A stretch of DNA of 64,000 nt from Duganella lactea (GTDB taxonomy: Bacteria; Pseudomonadota; Gammaproteobacteria; Burkholderiales; Burkholderiaceae_D): positions 1-64,000 of the forward strand of contig NZ_WWCP01000028.1 of assembly GCF_009857505.1 (NCBI RefSeq), in the 5' to 3' direction. This document shows positions 51,083 through 60,828 of the stretch, one piece after another (the first letter of the stretch is position 1; the number at the start of each line of letters is the position of its first letter). The translations under genes and the position numbers were made by a program. Under the pieces are notes generated by a model that saw nothing but the letters and a program-made list of their open reading frames with translations, ran no database searches and was not told the origin of the DNA.

Positions 51083-53575
51083 TTAGACGTCGATGTTGCC
51101 AGCACGAAGTGCATTGGTTTCAATGAACGCGCGACGTGGTTCCACGTCATCACCCATCAGCGTCGTGAAGATCTGATCCGCCGCGATCGCATCCTCAATC
51201 TGCACCTTCAGCAAACGGCGCACGGTCGGGTCCATGGTGGTTTCCCACAGCTGTTCCGGATTCATCTCGCCCAGACCTTTGTAGCGCTGTTTCGACACCA
51301 CGCGTTCCGACTCATCCCGCAGCCACTGCATCGCCTGGTGGAAGTCGACCACCGCCGATTCCTTGGTGCGTTCGCCTTCGCCGCGGCGCACGAAGGCGCC
51401 TGGGCCGATCAGGCCGGTGAAGGTGGCGGCGGCTTCGGCCAGTACGCGGTAGTCGGCGCTGAGGACGAAGTCGGCGTCGATCGAGCTGACTTTGACGTTA
51501 CCGTGGTGCATGCGCTCGATCCACAGCGCGTGCTTCTCGTTCAGCTCGTCCGACCGCACGCTGACTTTAACGGCGATGTCGTTGATGTTGCTTTCCAGCG
51601 CGCGGGCCGAGGCTTCGGCCGCTTCCAGCGTGCTCATGTCCAGCTGCACGCCGGTCATGATGGCGGTCAGCGCGGCGCGGTCGATCACGCGCGTCAGACG
51701 CGTCATGATGACGTTCGACAGGTTGAACTGGCGCACCAGTTCGCTCAGCGGCTCGCCCTGGATGACGTCGGCGCCTTCGCGCGGCGTCAGCGCGGCGGTG
51801 TTCAGCGCTACATTCATCATGTAGGTGGCTTCTTCGGCGTCGTCCTTCAGGTAGCGCTCGTCGCGGCCGGCTTTCACTTTGTACAGCGGCGGCTGGGCGA
51901 TGTAGATATGGCCGCGCTCGACCAGCTCCGGCATCTGGCGGTAGAACAGCGTCAGCAGCAGGGTGCGGATGTGGGCGCCGTCGACGTCGGCATCGGTCAT
52001 GATGATGATGCGATGGTAGCGCAGCTTCTCGACGTTGAATTCGTCCGGGCCGATCGAGGTGCCCAGCGTGGCGATCAGCGTGGTGATCTGTTCCGACGAC
52101 AGCATCTTTTCGAAGCGCGCCTTTTCCACGTTCAGCACTTTACCGCGCAGCGGCAGAATCGCCTGGAATTTGCGGTCGCGGCCTTGCTTGGCCGAGCCGC
52201 CCGCAGAGTCACCCTCGACGATGTACAGTTCGCACAGCGCCGGGTCGCGTTCCTGGCAGTCGGCCAGTTTCGACGACAGGCCCAGGCCGTCCATCACGCC
52301 TTTGCGGCGGGTCAGGTCGCGGGCCTTGCGGGCCGCTTCGCGCGCGCGCGCCGCTTCAACGATCTTGCCGCAGATGATTTTGGCGTCGTTCGGTTTTTCC
52401 TGCAGGTAGTCGGACAGCGTCTTGGCGACGATCTCTTCGACCGGGCCGCGCACTTCGGACGACACCAGCTTGTCCTTGGTCTGCGACGAGAATTTCGGCT
52501 CCGGCACTTTGACCGACAGCACGCAGGTCAGGCCTTCGCGCATGTCGTCGCCGGAGATTTCCACTTTGGCTTTCTTGGCGAAGTCGTTCTCGTCGATGTA
52601 TTTGTTGATGACGCGGGTCATCGCCGCGCGCAGGCCGGTCAGGTGGGTGCCGCCGTCGCGTTGCGGAATGTTGTTGGTGAAGCACAGCACCTGTTCGTTG
52701 TAGGCGTCGTTCCACTGCATCGACACGTCGACCGAGATGGTGGTGTTCTGGTCCGACTGGCGTTCGCCGGTGGCCTGGAACACGGTCGGGTGCAGCACGG
52801 TCTTGGCTTTGTTGATGTATTCGACGAAGCCGCGGGTGCCGCCTTCGAAGGCGAACAGTTCTTCCTTGCCGGTGCGCTGGTCGGTCAGCTTGATGTTGAC
52901 GCCGTTATTCAGGAACGACAGTTCGCGGATGCGCTTGGCCAGGATTTCGTAGTGGAATTCGACGTGGGTGAAGATTTCCTCGTCGGCCCAGAAGTGCACG
53001 TCGGTGCCGCGCTTGTCGGTTTCGCCGATGACCTTGATCGGCGAGACCAGCACGCCGTCGCGGGTTTCCAGTTCGCGGTTCTGCGCGACGCCGCGCACGA
53101 ATTCCATCTGGTGCACTTTGCCGTCGCGGCGGATGGTCACGCGCAGCAGTTTGGACAGCGCGTTGACGCAGGACACGCCGACGCCGTGCAGGCCGCCCGA
53201 GACTTTGTACGAGTTCTGGTCGAACTTGCCGCCGGCGTGCAGTTCGGTCAGCACGATTTCGGCCGCCGAGCGTTTCGGCTCGTGCTTGTCGTCCATCTTC
53301 AGGCCGACCGGGATGCCGCGGCCGTTGTCGGTGATCGAGATCGAGTTGTCCGAGTGGATGGTGACGTGGATCTCGGTGCAATAGCCGGCCAGCGATTCGT
53401 CGATCGAGTTGTCCAGCACTTCAAACACCAGGTGGTGCAGGCCGGTGCCGTCCGAGGTGTCGCCGATATACATGCCGGGACGTTTGCGGACCGCTTCCAG
53501 ACCTTCCAGGATCTGGATCGAGGAGGCGCCGTATTCTTCGTTCTTTGGGACTGGTGCTGCGTTCTCTTCGGACAT
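51083..53575 (-). CDS. gyrB: DNA gyrase subunit B
   Basis: A protein of 830 residues. The GHKL ATPase domain has EVLDNSIDE, DNGRGIPV and GGLHGVGVSCVNALS. The TOPRIM domain has LYIVEGDSAGGSAKQGRDR near 425 and IIIMTDADVDGAHIRTLLL near 500. The C terminus includes QRYKGLGEMNPEQLWETTMDP. Length fits proteobacterial GyrB with its usual insert. The subunit provides ATP for negative supercoiling with GyrA, encoded elsewhere. It is 108 bp behind dnaN on the same strand, in the standard dnaA-dnaN-gyrB order. Confidence 0.98.
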   Translation of the reverse strand: MSEENAAPVPKNEEYGASSIQILEGLEAVRKRPGMYIGDTSDGTGLHHLVFEVLDNSIDESLAGYCTEIHVTIHSDNSISITDNGRGIPVGLKMDDKHEPKRSAAEIVLTELHAGGKFDQNSYKVSGGLHGVGVSCVNALSKLLRVTIRRDGKVHQMEFVRGVAQNRELETRDGVLVSPIKVIGETDKRGTDVHFWADEEIFTHVEFHYEILAKRIRELSFLNNGVNIKLTDQRTGKEELFAFEGGTRGFVEYINKAKTVLHPTVFQATGERQSDQNTTISVDVSMQWNDAYNEQVLCFTNNIPQRDGGTHLTGLRAAMTRVINKYIDENDFAKKAKVEISGDDMREGLTCVLSVKVPEPKFSSQTKDKLVSSEVRGPVEEIVAKTLSDYLQEKPNDAKIICGKIVEAARAREAARKARDLTRRKGVMDGLGLSSKLADCQERDPALCELYIVEGDSAGGSAKQGRDRKFQAILPLRGKVLNVEKARFEKMLSSEQITTLIATLGTSIGPDEFNVEKLRYHRIIIMTDADVDGAHIRTLLLTLFYRQMPELVERGHIYIAQPPLYKVKAGRDERYLKDDAEEATYMMNVALNTAALTPREGADVIQGEPLSELVRQFNLSNVIMTRLTRVIDRAALTAIMTGVQLDMSTLEAAEASARALESNINDIAVKVSVRSDELNEKHALWIERMHHGNVKVSSIDADFVLSADYRVLAEAAATFTGLIGPGAFVRRGEGERTKESAVVDFHQAMQWLRDESERVVSKQRYKGLGEMNPEQLWETTMDPTVRRLLKVQIEDAIAADQIFTTLMGDDVEPRRAFIETNALRAGNIDV

Positions 53576-53612
53576 GTGCTGCTTTCTGAATATATCGATT
53601 GTCTACTACGTC

Positions 53613-53632
53613 ATCCCGGCAGAGGCCGGGAT
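53613..53632. repeat. REP-like palindrome between dnaN and gyrB
   Basis: ATCCCGGC-AGAG-GCCGGGAT followed by CCATG resembles the dispersed palindromic units (GTCATnCCGGC...) common in betaproteobacterial intergenic regions. It may act as a transcription attenuator between dnaN and gyrB. Confidence 0.6.
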
Positions 53633-53683
53633 CCATGCTGAGCATGCGTTCTATGGGTTCCGGCGTGCGCCGCAACGACGGGC

Positions 53684-54790
53684 TTAAATGCGCATCGGCA
53701 TGACGACGTATTTGAAGTCGGCATTGTCCGGGATCGAGATCAGCGCCGACGAATTGGAGTCGCCCAGCGCGACATTGATCTGGTCGCATTTCAGGTTGTT
53801 CAGCACGTCCAGCAGGTAGGTGACGTTGAAGCCGATGTCGACGCTGTCGCCGCCGTAGTCGATTTCCAGTTCCTCGACCGCTTCTTCCTGGTCGGCATTG
53901 GTGGAGCTGATTTTCATCAGGCCCGGCTCGATGATGCAGCGCACGCCTTTGAACTTGTCACTGGTCATGATGGCGGCGCGTTGCAGCGAACGCAGCAGCT
54001 CATCGCGGCCGATGATGAATTCGTTCTTGTAACCCTTGGGGATCACGCGGGTGTAGTCGGGGAACTTGCCTTCCACCAGTTTCGAGATCAGTTCGATGTC
54101 GGCGAAGGTCAGCTTGACCTGGTTGGCGGCGATGTCGAGTTGCACCGGCTCGTCGTTTTCTTCCAGCAGGCGCTGCAGTTCGATGATGGTCTTGCGCGGG
54201 ATGATGACTTCCTGGCGCGCGAACGACTGTTCGGTCTCGACCTGGCAGAACGCCAGGCGGTGGCCGTCGGTGGCGACGGCGATGACGTGGTTGCCGTCCA
54301 GGACCAGCAGCAGGCCGTTCAGGTAGTAGCGGATGTCCTGCTGCGCCATCGAGAAGTGCACCATGTTGAACAGGTGCTTCAGGGTTTTCTGCGGCAGCGT
54401 GACGGTGGCGCTGTAGCTGTCGGCCTGTTGCACGGTCGGGAACTCTTCGGCGGCCAGGGTTTGCAGCGCGAAGCGCGATTTACCCGACTGTACCGCCAGG
54501 CGCTTGTTTTGCAGCGTGATGGTGACGTCGCCCGATTCGGGCAGCGCGCGCAGGATGTCGAGCAGCTTGCGCGCGGCCACGGTGGTGCCGGTCACGTCGG
54601 GGCCGGAGCCGATGTCGGCCTTGGTGGTGATCTGGACTTCGGTGTCGGTCGACAGGAAGGATACGCTCTCGCCCTCTTTGCGGATGAGGATATTGGCCAG
54701 AATCGGCATAGTGTGCCGACGCTCGACAATACCGCTCACGATCTGCAGTGGCCGGAGTAGCGTATCTCGGGTGGTTTTGACCAATTGCAT
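53684..54790 (-). CDS. dnaN: DNA polymerase III sliding clamp
   Basis: A protein of 368 residues, the family length, starting MQLVKTTRDTLLRPLQIVSG. Three clamp domains are readable: IVERRHTMPILANILI, the central FPDYTRVIPKGYKNEFI and the C terminus ending YVVMPMRI. The ring tethers polymerase III and other enzymes to DNA. It sits between dnaA and gyrB. Confidence 0.98.
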   Translation of the reverse strand: MQLVKTTRDTLLRPLQIVSGIVERRHTMPILANILIRKEGESVSFLSTDTEVQITTKADIGSGPDVTGTTVAARKLLDILRALPESGDVTITLQNKRLAVQSGKSRFALQTLAAEEFPTVQQADSYSATVTLPQKTLKHLFNMVHFSMAQQDIRYYLNGLLLVLDGNHVIAVATDGHRLAFCQVETEQSFARQEVIIPRKTIIELQRLLEENDEPVQLDIAANQVKLTFADIELISKLVEGKFPDYTRVIPKGYKNEFIIGRDELLRSLQRAAIMTSDKFKGVRCIIEPGLMKISSTNADQEEAVEELEIDYGGDSVDIGFNVTYLLDVLNNLKCDQINVALGDSNSSALISIPDNADFKYVVMPMRI

Positions 54791-54905
54791 AGATTATCCT
54801 CAGTAAAAATTAACGTTGTTTCAATTCTTTTTGCCTTGTGAGCAGGCGGACAGGTTTGACTAAATGATAAAGCCAAACTAGCCGTGCCGCCAGCCTTGCC
54901 ACCGC

Positions 54906-54933
54906 CGTCACACCGGCTTTCGCCGGTGTGACG
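54906..54933. terminator. Hairpin between dnaA and dnaN
   Basis: CGTCACACCGGC-TTTC-GCCGGTGTGACG is a perfect 12-bp stem. No T-run follows on the minus strand, so it may be an attenuator or a dispersed palindromic unit and need not end the dnaA transcript fully. Confidence 0.6.
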
Positions 54934-54943
54934 ACGCGTATGC

Positions 54944-56350
54944 TTAACCCTTCAAGGTTTGCTCCAACACGTGCAGCTCGTGGTTGCATTCCGGATTCTT
55001 GGTGCGGTCCAGCGCGATCTTGCGCACGGCGTGCAGCACCGTCGTATGGTCGCGGCCACCGAACAGCTCGCCGATTTCCGGCAGCGACTTCTGCGTCAGC
55101 TCCTTGGCCAGGTACATGGCGATCTGGCGCGGGCGGGCGATGTTGGCCGGCCGGCGCTTCGAGTACATGTCCGCCACCTTGATGTTGAAGAAGTCGGCCA
55201 CGGTCTTCTGGATGTTCTCCACCGAAATCTGGCGGTTCTGCACCGACAGCAAATCCTTCAGCGCTTCCTTGACGATATCGATCGTGATGTCCTTGCCGTG
55301 GAAACGCGAATACGCCAGGATCTTGCGCAGCGCGCCTTCCAGCTCGCGCACGTTGGAGCGCAGGTGCTTGGCCACGAAGAAGGCGACATCATCCGAGAAG
55401 GTCACGCCTTCCTGCTTGGCTTTCTTGAGCAGAATCGCCACCCGCATTTCCAGCTCCGGCGGCTCGATCGCCACCGTCAGGCCGGAGTCGAAGCGCGAGA
55501 TCAGGCGATCATCCATGCCGGTGATCTCCTTCGGATAGGTGTCCGAGGTGATGATGATCTGCTTCTTGGCGGCGATCAGCGCTTCGAACGCGTAGAAGAA
55601 TTCCTCCTGCGTGCGGCTCTTGCCGCCGAAGAATTGAATATCATCGATCAGCAGCATGTCCAGCGAGTGGTAGTAATGCTTGAAGTCGTCGAAGCCCTTG
55701 CGCTGATAGGCGGTCACCACGTCGCGCACGTACTGCTCGGCGTGGATGTAGCGGATGCGCGCGCCCGGCTGGTCGGCCATCACCTGGTTGCCGATGGCGT
55801 GGATCAAGTGGGTCTTACCCAGGCCCACGCCGCCGTAGAAGAACAGCGGGTTGTACGACACGCCCGGATTGTTGGCCACCTGGATCGCGGCGGCGCGCGC
55901 CAGCTGGTTGGCCTTACCGGTGACGAAGCTGTCGAAGGTGAGGTCGGTGTTGATCTTGCTTTGCTCGCGGCGCGGCTGGGCCGAGGCCGGCATTTCCGGC
56001 ACCGACGGCGCGGCCTCGGCCATCGCCAGGCGGGCGTTGTTGCTGGGCGCGCCGCCATTGATGTCCGGCACCGGCGCCACCGTGGCGGTGGGCTTGCGCG
56101 GCGCGTTCAGGCGCGGATCGAGCACAAACTGCACCTCGGTCGGCTGCTCCCAGTACTGGCAGGCCAGCGCCGTGATGCGGCTGGCGAACTGGGTTTTGAC
56201 CCAATCGAGCTTGAAGCGGTTGGGCGCGGCCACGCGCAGCTTGCCCGCCTCGTAATCGAGCGGGATAAGCGGCTTGATCCAAGCGCTGAATTGTTGCGGC
56301 GTCAGCTCCAGCTCCAGCTGGGCGGAGCACGTCTGCCAGAAATTTTCCAT
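54944..56350 (-). CDS. dnaA: Chromosomal replication initiator DnaA
   Basis: A protein of 468 residues from the ATG at 56350 (MENFWQTCSAQLELELTPQQ); the frame continues upstream to 56392 but this start matches the family. Domain III has Walker A YGGVGLGKTHLIHA and Walker B LLIDDIQFFGGK. Domain IV ends with the DNA-binding signature GGRDHTTVLHAVRKI. It melts oriC and loads the helicase. Domain II (about 85-135) is Pro/Ala-rich and variable. Confidence 0.98.
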   Translation of the reverse strand: MENFWQTCSAQLELELTPQQFSAWIKPLIPLDYEAGKLRVAAPNRFKLDWVKTQFASRITALACQYWEQPTEVQFVLDPRLNAPRKPTATVAPVPDINGGAPSNNARLAMAEAAPSVPEMPASAQPRREQSKINTDLTFDSFVTGKANQLARAAAIQVANNPGVSYNPLFFYGGVGLGKTHLIHAIGNQVMADQPGARIRYIHAEQYVRDVVTAYQRKGFDDFKHYYHSLDMLLIDDIQFFGGKSRTQEEFFYAFEALIAAKKQIIITSDTYPKEITGMDDRLISRFDSGLTVAIEPPELEMRVAILLKKAKQEGVTFSDDVAFFVAKHLRSNVRELEGALRKILAYSRFHGKDITIDIVKEALKDLLSVQNRQISVENIQKTVADFFNIKVADMYSKRRPANIARPRQIAMYLAKELTQKSLPEIGELFGGRDHTTVLHAVRKIALDRTKNPECNHELHVLEQTLKG

Positions 56351-56727
56351 GAATCGACTGCCTGTGTTCTTGCTGTATAAGGGTGTGGGCAACTTTGAAG
56401 TTTTTCACACGTAACGCGCTATTCTACTCTCGTCCGCCTAAGTTATCCACAGGCGCGCCAGGATTTTTTGCGCGCCGGGCGCTCGCCGGGACGCCGGGGC
56501 GGGGCAGTCAGTTGTTGACAAGCCGGGCCGAAATGCTGATAATTCAGGGTTCCCCGCCCGTATTCCTTGTTTCTTCACATGGAGTAGCGAGGATTTAGCG
56601 GGCGATGAGATGGACCCAGCTTGTGCCGGATAGCGTTGGCATGGGTGCGCGAAGTGTCATTGGCACCAAAAACTGACGGGCCGTCTGACCCGATTTTGCA
56701 TTTTTTTCTGCTTTAAGCGAGACCAAC
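56351..56727. other. Probable oriC region between dnaA and rpmH
   Basis: One consensus DnaA box, TTATCCACA, lies at 56443-56451 and the gap has AT-rich segments at 56550-56580 and 56695-56720. Betaproteobacterial origins commonly lie beside dnaA, here between divergent dnaA and rpmH. Only one perfect box is seen, so part of the origin may lie in other nearby gaps. Confidence 0.6.
56515..56543 (+). promoter_or_regulatory. Sigma-70 promoter of the rpmH operon
   Basis: TTGACA at 56515-56520 and GATAAT at 56538-56543 are separated by exactly 17 bases. It points to rpmH, leaving a leader of about 175 bases. Confidence 0.75.
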
Positions 56728-56862
56728 ATGAAACGTACTTACCAACCTTCCGTTGTACGCCGTAAGCGTACCCACGGCTTCCGCGCACGCATGGCTACCC
56801 GTGGTGGCCGCCAGGTGCTGAACGCACGCCGCGCCAAAGGCCGCAAGCGTCTGGCTGTATAA
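56728..56862 (+). CDS. rpmH: 50S ribosomal protein L34
   Basis: The 44-residue protein begins MKRTYQPSVVRRKRTHGF and ends RRAKGRKRLAV, the full sequence pattern of L34. It is too short for routine frame listing but unmistakable. First gene of the rpmH-rnpA-yidD-yidC cluster. Confidence 0.97.
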   Translation: MKRTYQPSVVRRKRTHGFRARMATRGGRQVLNARRAKGRKRLAV

Positions 56863-56871
56863 GCTAGTCAC

Positions 56872-57336
56872 TTGTTAGCTGATCGCGTGGACAGCTGCGT
56901 TACCAGCGGCTCGACAGGCGAAGGTTCACACGACTTCGCGCGCGCTCGGCGTATCGTTAAAACGGATGAATTTTCATCCGTTTTTCGTTTGCGCCCCAGC
57001 CAAAAAAGCGCGCACTTCGTGCTGTACACCCGTCTGAACCAACTGCCGCATGCGCGGCTGGGGGTCGTGGTGGCCAAGCGCTTCGCGCCGCGCGCCGTCA
57101 CCCGCAACACGATCAAGCGTGTCACCCGCGAACTGTTCCGGACCACCGGCCTGCCGCCCCTCGATTGCGTGGTGCGCCTGGCCCGACCGGTCAACAGCAA
57201 GGACGGACCCGCCACCACTGCAAAGCTGAAAGCGGCCTTGCGGGTGGAATTGGCACGTCTGTTCGCCGCGCAGGCCAAATTGTCCGGCAAGCCGGGCTTG
57301 CCTCCGGCGCCGCCGCCTCTATCTGGGGCGCCATGA
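56872..57336 (+). CDS. rnpA: Ribonuclease P protein component
   Basis: Up to 154 residues. RIVKTDEFSSVFRLRP, then LGVVVAKRFAPRAVTRNTIKRVTRELFR with the conserved RNxxKR-type basic helix, identifies RnpA. The start is uncertain: TTG at 56872 gives the longest form, and a start nearer EGSHDFARARR (about 56925) is possible. It assists the RNase P RNA in 5' tRNA processing. The stop overlaps yidD (ATGA). Confidence 0.93.
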   Translation: MLADRVDSCVTSGSTGEGSHDFARARRIVKTDEFSSVFRLRPSQKSAHFVLYTRLNQLPHARLGVVVAKRFAPRAVTRNTIKRVTRELFRTTGLPPLDCVVRLARPVNSKDGPATTAKLKAALRVELARLFAAQAKLSGKPGLPPAPPPLSGAP

Positions 57337-57596
57337 AAACCGTGCTCCGCCTCCTGCTGCGTTTTTATCAACTGGCCATCAGCCCGATGATGACGCCGAG
57401 CTGCCGCTTTTATCCGAGCTGCTCGAACTATGCGCTGGAAGCGTTGCAGGTGCACGGCGCCGCCAAGGGTAGCTGGCTGGCGCTGCGGCGCGTATGCCGT
57501 TGCCATCCGTGGCATCCGGGCGGGCACGATCCGGTGCCGCCGGCCGACGGCAAAACGAATTCTTCATCGACCGCTTGCGGTTGCAACCACTCCTGA
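57333..57596 (+). CDS. yidD: Membrane protein insertion efficiency factor YidD
   Basis: A protein of 87 residues. LLRFYQLAISPMMTPSCRF followed by YPSCSNYALEAL and RRVCRCHPWHPGGHDPVP are the conserved cysteine-rich motifs of YidD. It supports insertion of inner-membrane proteins with YidC, the next gene. Confidence 0.96.
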   Translation: MKTVLRLLLRFYQLAISPMMTPSCRFYPSCSNYALEALQVHGAAKGSWLALRRVCRCHPWHPGGHDPVPPADGKTNSSSTACGCNHS

Positions 57597-57605
57597 AAAT
57601 ACCTA

Positions 57606-59360
57606 ATGGATATCAATAAACGTACTATCCTGTGGATCGTGTTTGCGGTGTCGCTGTTTGTTCTGTGGAACAACTGGCAAGTCTCGAACGGCCATCCATC
57701 GATGTTCGCGCCGCCACCGCCGGCGGCCAAGGCGCCTGAGGCGAAGAAATCCGACGTGCCGGCGCCTGCCGCCAGCGCGGCCGCAGCGGCCGTGCCGGGA
57801 GCGGCCACGCCCGCCGCCGATGCCGCGCCGTTCAAGGCCGAGCGCATCACCATCACCACCGACGTGGTGCGTGCCGATATCGATACCCAGGGTGGCGTGA
57901 TCCGTCGCCTGGAACTGCTGAAGTACAAGGAAAACGGCCACCCGGGCTGGTTCGGCGGCTGCTTCGGCCTGTTCGAGTGGTGCAAACCGGGCGACAACAG
58001 CAAGAACATCGTGCTGTTCGACGTCGACGCCGGCACCGGCAAAACCTATCTGGGCCGCACCGGCCTGATCGGCGCACCGGACCTGCCGAACCACACCAGC
58101 GGCTTCGTCGCCAAGCCCGGCCCGCGCATGCTGAACGACGGCAACCAGGTGCAACTGGTGCTGGAATCGGAATCGGGCGGCGTCAAGCTGACCAAGACCT
58201 TCACCTTCAAGCGTGGCGACTACGTCATCGACGTGCGTCACGACGTCACCAACATCGGCAGCGCGCCGGTGGCGCCGCAGCTGTACCTGCAACTGGCGCA
58301 CGACGGCAACAAGCCGCCCGGCGACTCCTTCTTCAACAGCAGCTACACCGGTCCGACCATGTACACGGAGGAGAAGCGCTACGAGAAGCTGCACTTCGAC
58401 AAGCTGGAAAAAGCCGCGCAGGAAGCCGAGAAAACCGGCAAGCCGGTGCTGCAGGACCATGTCACCAAGGCCGACAACGGCTGGATCGCGATCTCGCAGC
58501 ACTTCTTCGTCTCGGCCTTCATTCCGCAGCCTAAGCTGATGCACGACATCACCACCGAGAAGATCGGCACCAATCTGTACGGCATCAGCGTCAAGCAGCC
58601 GCTGGGCACCATCGCGCCGGGCGCGACCGTGTCGAACGACGCCCAGCTGTTCTCCGGTCCGCAGGAAGCGCAGCTGCTGGAAAAAGTCTCGCCGGGCCTG
58701 GAGCTGGTGCGCGACTACGGCTGGCTGGCGATGATCGCCAAGCCGATGTTCTGGGTGATCGAGCACATCCATACCTTCACCGGTAACTGGGGCTGGACCA
58801 TCATCGCCTTCACCATCCTGATCAAGCTGCTGTTCTTCCCGCTGTCGGCGGCCGGCTACCGCAGCATGGCCAAGGTCAAGCTGGTGACGCCGAAGATGCA
58901 AGCCATCCGCGAGCGCTACAAGGGCGATCCGGCCAAGATGAACCAGGCCACGATGGAACTGTACAAGCAGGAGAAGATCAACCCGCTGGGCGGCTGCCTG
59001 CCGATCCTGGTGCAGATGCCGGTGTTCATCGCGCTGTACTACGTGCTGCAGTCGGCGGTGGAAATCCGCGGCGCGCCGTGGATCGGCTGGATCAGCGACC
59101 TGGCGCAGCACGACCCGTATGCGATTCTGCCGGTGCTGTACGCGATTTCGATGTTCATCACCACCAAGCTGAATCCGGCGCCGGCCGATCCGATGCAGGC
59201 CAAGATGATGCTGTTCATGCCGCTGGCGTTCTCGGTGATGTTCTTCTTCTTCCCATCCGGCCTGGTGCTGTACTGGGTGGTGAACAACGTGCTGTCGATC
59301 TGTCAACAGTACGTGATCAGCAAGAAATTCGGCACACCGCCGGAGCCGGCCAAGGCTTAA
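57606..59360 (+). CDS. yidC: Membrane protein insertase YidC
   Basis: A protein of 584 residues. An N-terminal membrane segment (ILWIVFAVSLFVLW) is followed by a large periplasmic domain (about 60-370) with a Pro/Ala-rich linker. The conserved five-segment insertase core starts near FTGNWGWTIIAFTILIKLLF and includes LGGCLPILVQMPVFIALYY. It inserts and folds inner-membrane proteins, alone or with SecYEG. Confidence 0.98.
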   Translation: MDINKRTILWIVFAVSLFVLWNNWQVSNGHPSMFAPPPPAAKAPEAKKSDVPAPAASAAAAAVPGAATPAADAAPFKAERITITTDVVRADIDTQGGVIRRLELLKYKENGHPGWFGGCFGLFEWCKPGDNSKNIVLFDVDAGTGKTYLGRTGLIGAPDLPNHTSGFVAKPGPRMLNDGNQVQLVLESESGGVKLTKTFTFKRGDYVIDVRHDVTNIGSAPVAPQLYLQLAHDGNKPPGDSFFNSSYTGPTMYTEEKRYEKLHFDKLEKAAQEAEKTGKPVLQDHVTKADNGWIAISQHFFVSAFIPQPKLMHDITTEKIGTNLYGISVKQPLGTIAPGATVSNDAQLFSGPQEAQLLEKVSPGLELVRDYGWLAMIAKPMFWVIEHIHTFTGNWGWTIIAFTILIKLLFFPLSAAGYRSMAKVKLVTPKMQAIRERYKGDPAKMNQATMELYKQEKINPLGGCLPILVQMPVFIALYYVLQSAVEIRGAPWIGWISDLAQHDPYAILPVLYAISMFITTKLNPAPADPMQAKMMLFMPLAFSVMFFFFPSGLVLYWVVNNVLSICQQYVISKKFGTPPEPAKA

Positions 59361-59378
59361 GACGGTAAGCTGTTGCTT

Positions 59379-59408
59379 AAAAGCCCGTGTTGATCGCGGG
59401 CTTTTTTT
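59379..59408 (+). terminator. Terminator of the rpmH-yidC operon
   Basis: AAAAGCCCG at 59379-59387 pairs with CGGGCTTTT at 59397-59405, and the T-run continues. It lies just behind yidC and ahead of mnmE, so mnmE needs its own promoter or read-through. Confidence 0.85.
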
Positions 59409-59428
59409 ATATCCCCTACAATTCGTCT

Positions 59429-60808
59429 ATGAACCTCGACTCTTCCCCCATCGCCGCCATCGCCACCGCGCCCGGACGCGGCGGCATCGGCGTGGTGCGC
59501 GCCTCCGGCAAACAGCTGCCAGCACTGATCACCGCGCTGTTCGGCACCGACGCCTTGAAGCCGCGCCACGCCACCTACCTCCCGTTCAAGCAGGCCGACG
59601 GCGGCATCATCGACCAGGGCATCGCCATCTGGTTCAAAGGCCCCAATTCGTACACCGGAGAGGACGTGCTGGAGCTGCAAGGCCACGGCGGCCCGATCGT
59701 GCTGCAGATGTTGCTGCAACGGGTGCTGGAGGCGGGCGAGCCGATCGGACTGCGGCTGGCCGAGCCGGGCGAATTCACGCGCCGCGCCTACCTCAATGAC
59801 AAGCTGGACCTGGCGCAAGCCGAGGCGGTGGCCGACCTGATCGACGCCTCGACCGAGGCGGCGGCCAAATCGGCGTCGCAATCGCTGTCGGGCGCGTTCT
59901 CCAAAACCGTCAACACGCTGGTCGGCAGCGTCACCAACCTGCGCATGCTGGTCGAGGCGACACTGGATTTCCCGGAAGAAGAGATCGACTTCCTGGAAAA
60001 ATCCGACGCGCGTGGGCAACTGAAGGGCATTGTTGACGCTTTGGAGCAAGTGTTCAAACAGGCGGCGCAGGGCGCGTTGCTGCGCGAAGGCCTGAACGTG
60101 GTGCTGGCAGGGCAGCCCAACGTCGGCAAATCATCGCTGTTGAACGCGCTGGCGGGCAATGACGTGGCCATCGTCACGCCGATCGCCGGCACCACGCGCG
60201 ACAAGGTGACCGAGACCATCCAGATCGAAGGCATTCCGCTGAACATCATCGACACCGCCGGCATCCGCGCGCCGGACGAGGCGGTGGACGTGGTGGAACG
60301 CATCGGCATCGAGCGCACCTGGGGCGAGGTCGGCAAGGCCGACGTGATCCTGCACCTGCTGGACGCCGACCACGGCCCGTCGCGCGCCGACGAGGGCATC
60401 ATGGCCGCCTTCCCGGATGGCGTGCCGGTGCTGCGCATCTGGAACAAGATCGACCTGTCCGGCCACAAGCCGGCGGTGGACGTGATGGACGACGTCACGC
60501 ACATCTACCTGTCGGCGCACGAGCAGGTCGGGATCGACCTGCTGCGCAAGGAACTGCTGCGCATCGCCGGCTGGCAGCAGACCGGCGAATCGCTGTACCT
60601 GGCGCGCGAACGTCACCTGATCGCGCTAAAGAACGCCGGCGCCCATCTGGCGCGGGCCGGCGAGCACGCCGCGCAGAACGACCAGTCGCTGGACCTGTTC
60701 GCCGAAGAACTGCGGCTGGCGCAAGTGCAGCTATCGAGCATCACCGGCGCCTTCTCCTCTGACGACCTGCTGGGCGTCATCTTCAGCCGCTTCTGCATTG
60801 GCAAATAA
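59429..60808 (+). CDS. mnmE: tRNA modification GTPase MnmE
   Basis: A protein of 459 residues from the ATG at 59429 (MNLDSSPIAAIATAPGRGG). The N-terminal domain has GRGGIGVVRASG and GEFTRRAYLNDKLDLAQAEAV. The inserted G domain has GQPNVGKSSLLNAL, TTRDKVTE, DTAGI and NKIDLS, and the C terminus is FCIGK with the catalytic-type Cys. With MnmG it makes the cmnm5U34 modification of certain tRNAs. Confidence 0.98.
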   Translation: MNLDSSPIAAIATAPGRGGIGVVRASGKQLPALITALFGTDALKPRHATYLPFKQADGGIIDQGIAIWFKGPNSYTGEDVLELQGHGGPIVLQMLLQRVLEAGEPIGLRLAEPGEFTRRAYLNDKLDLAQAEAVADLIDASTEAAAKSASQSLSGAFSKTVNTLVGSVTNLRMLVEATLDFPEEEIDFLEKSDARGQLKGIVDALEQVFKQAAQGALLREGLNVVLAGQPNVGKSSLLNALAGNDVAIVTPIAGTTRDKVTETIQIEGIPLNIIDTAGIRAPDEAVDVVERIGIERTWGEVGKADVILHLLDADHGPSRADEGIMAAFPDGVPVLRIWNKIDLSGHKPAVDVMDDVTHIYLSAHEQVGIDLLRKELLRIAGWQQTGESLYLARERHLIALKNAGAHLARAGEHAAQNDQSLDLFAEELRLAQVQLSSITGAFSSDDLLGVIFSRFCIGK

Positions 60809-60828
60809 CACGGGTCAGTTCAAGAATT

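Noticed and set aside
51338..53641. 767-residue open frame antisense to gyrB, and similar long frames antisense to dnaA (54959-56380) and yidC (57603-59306)
   Set aside because: High GC at third positions of real genes keeps the opposite strand open. The frames are rich in Arg, Val, Gly and His without domains, and the true genes are certain.
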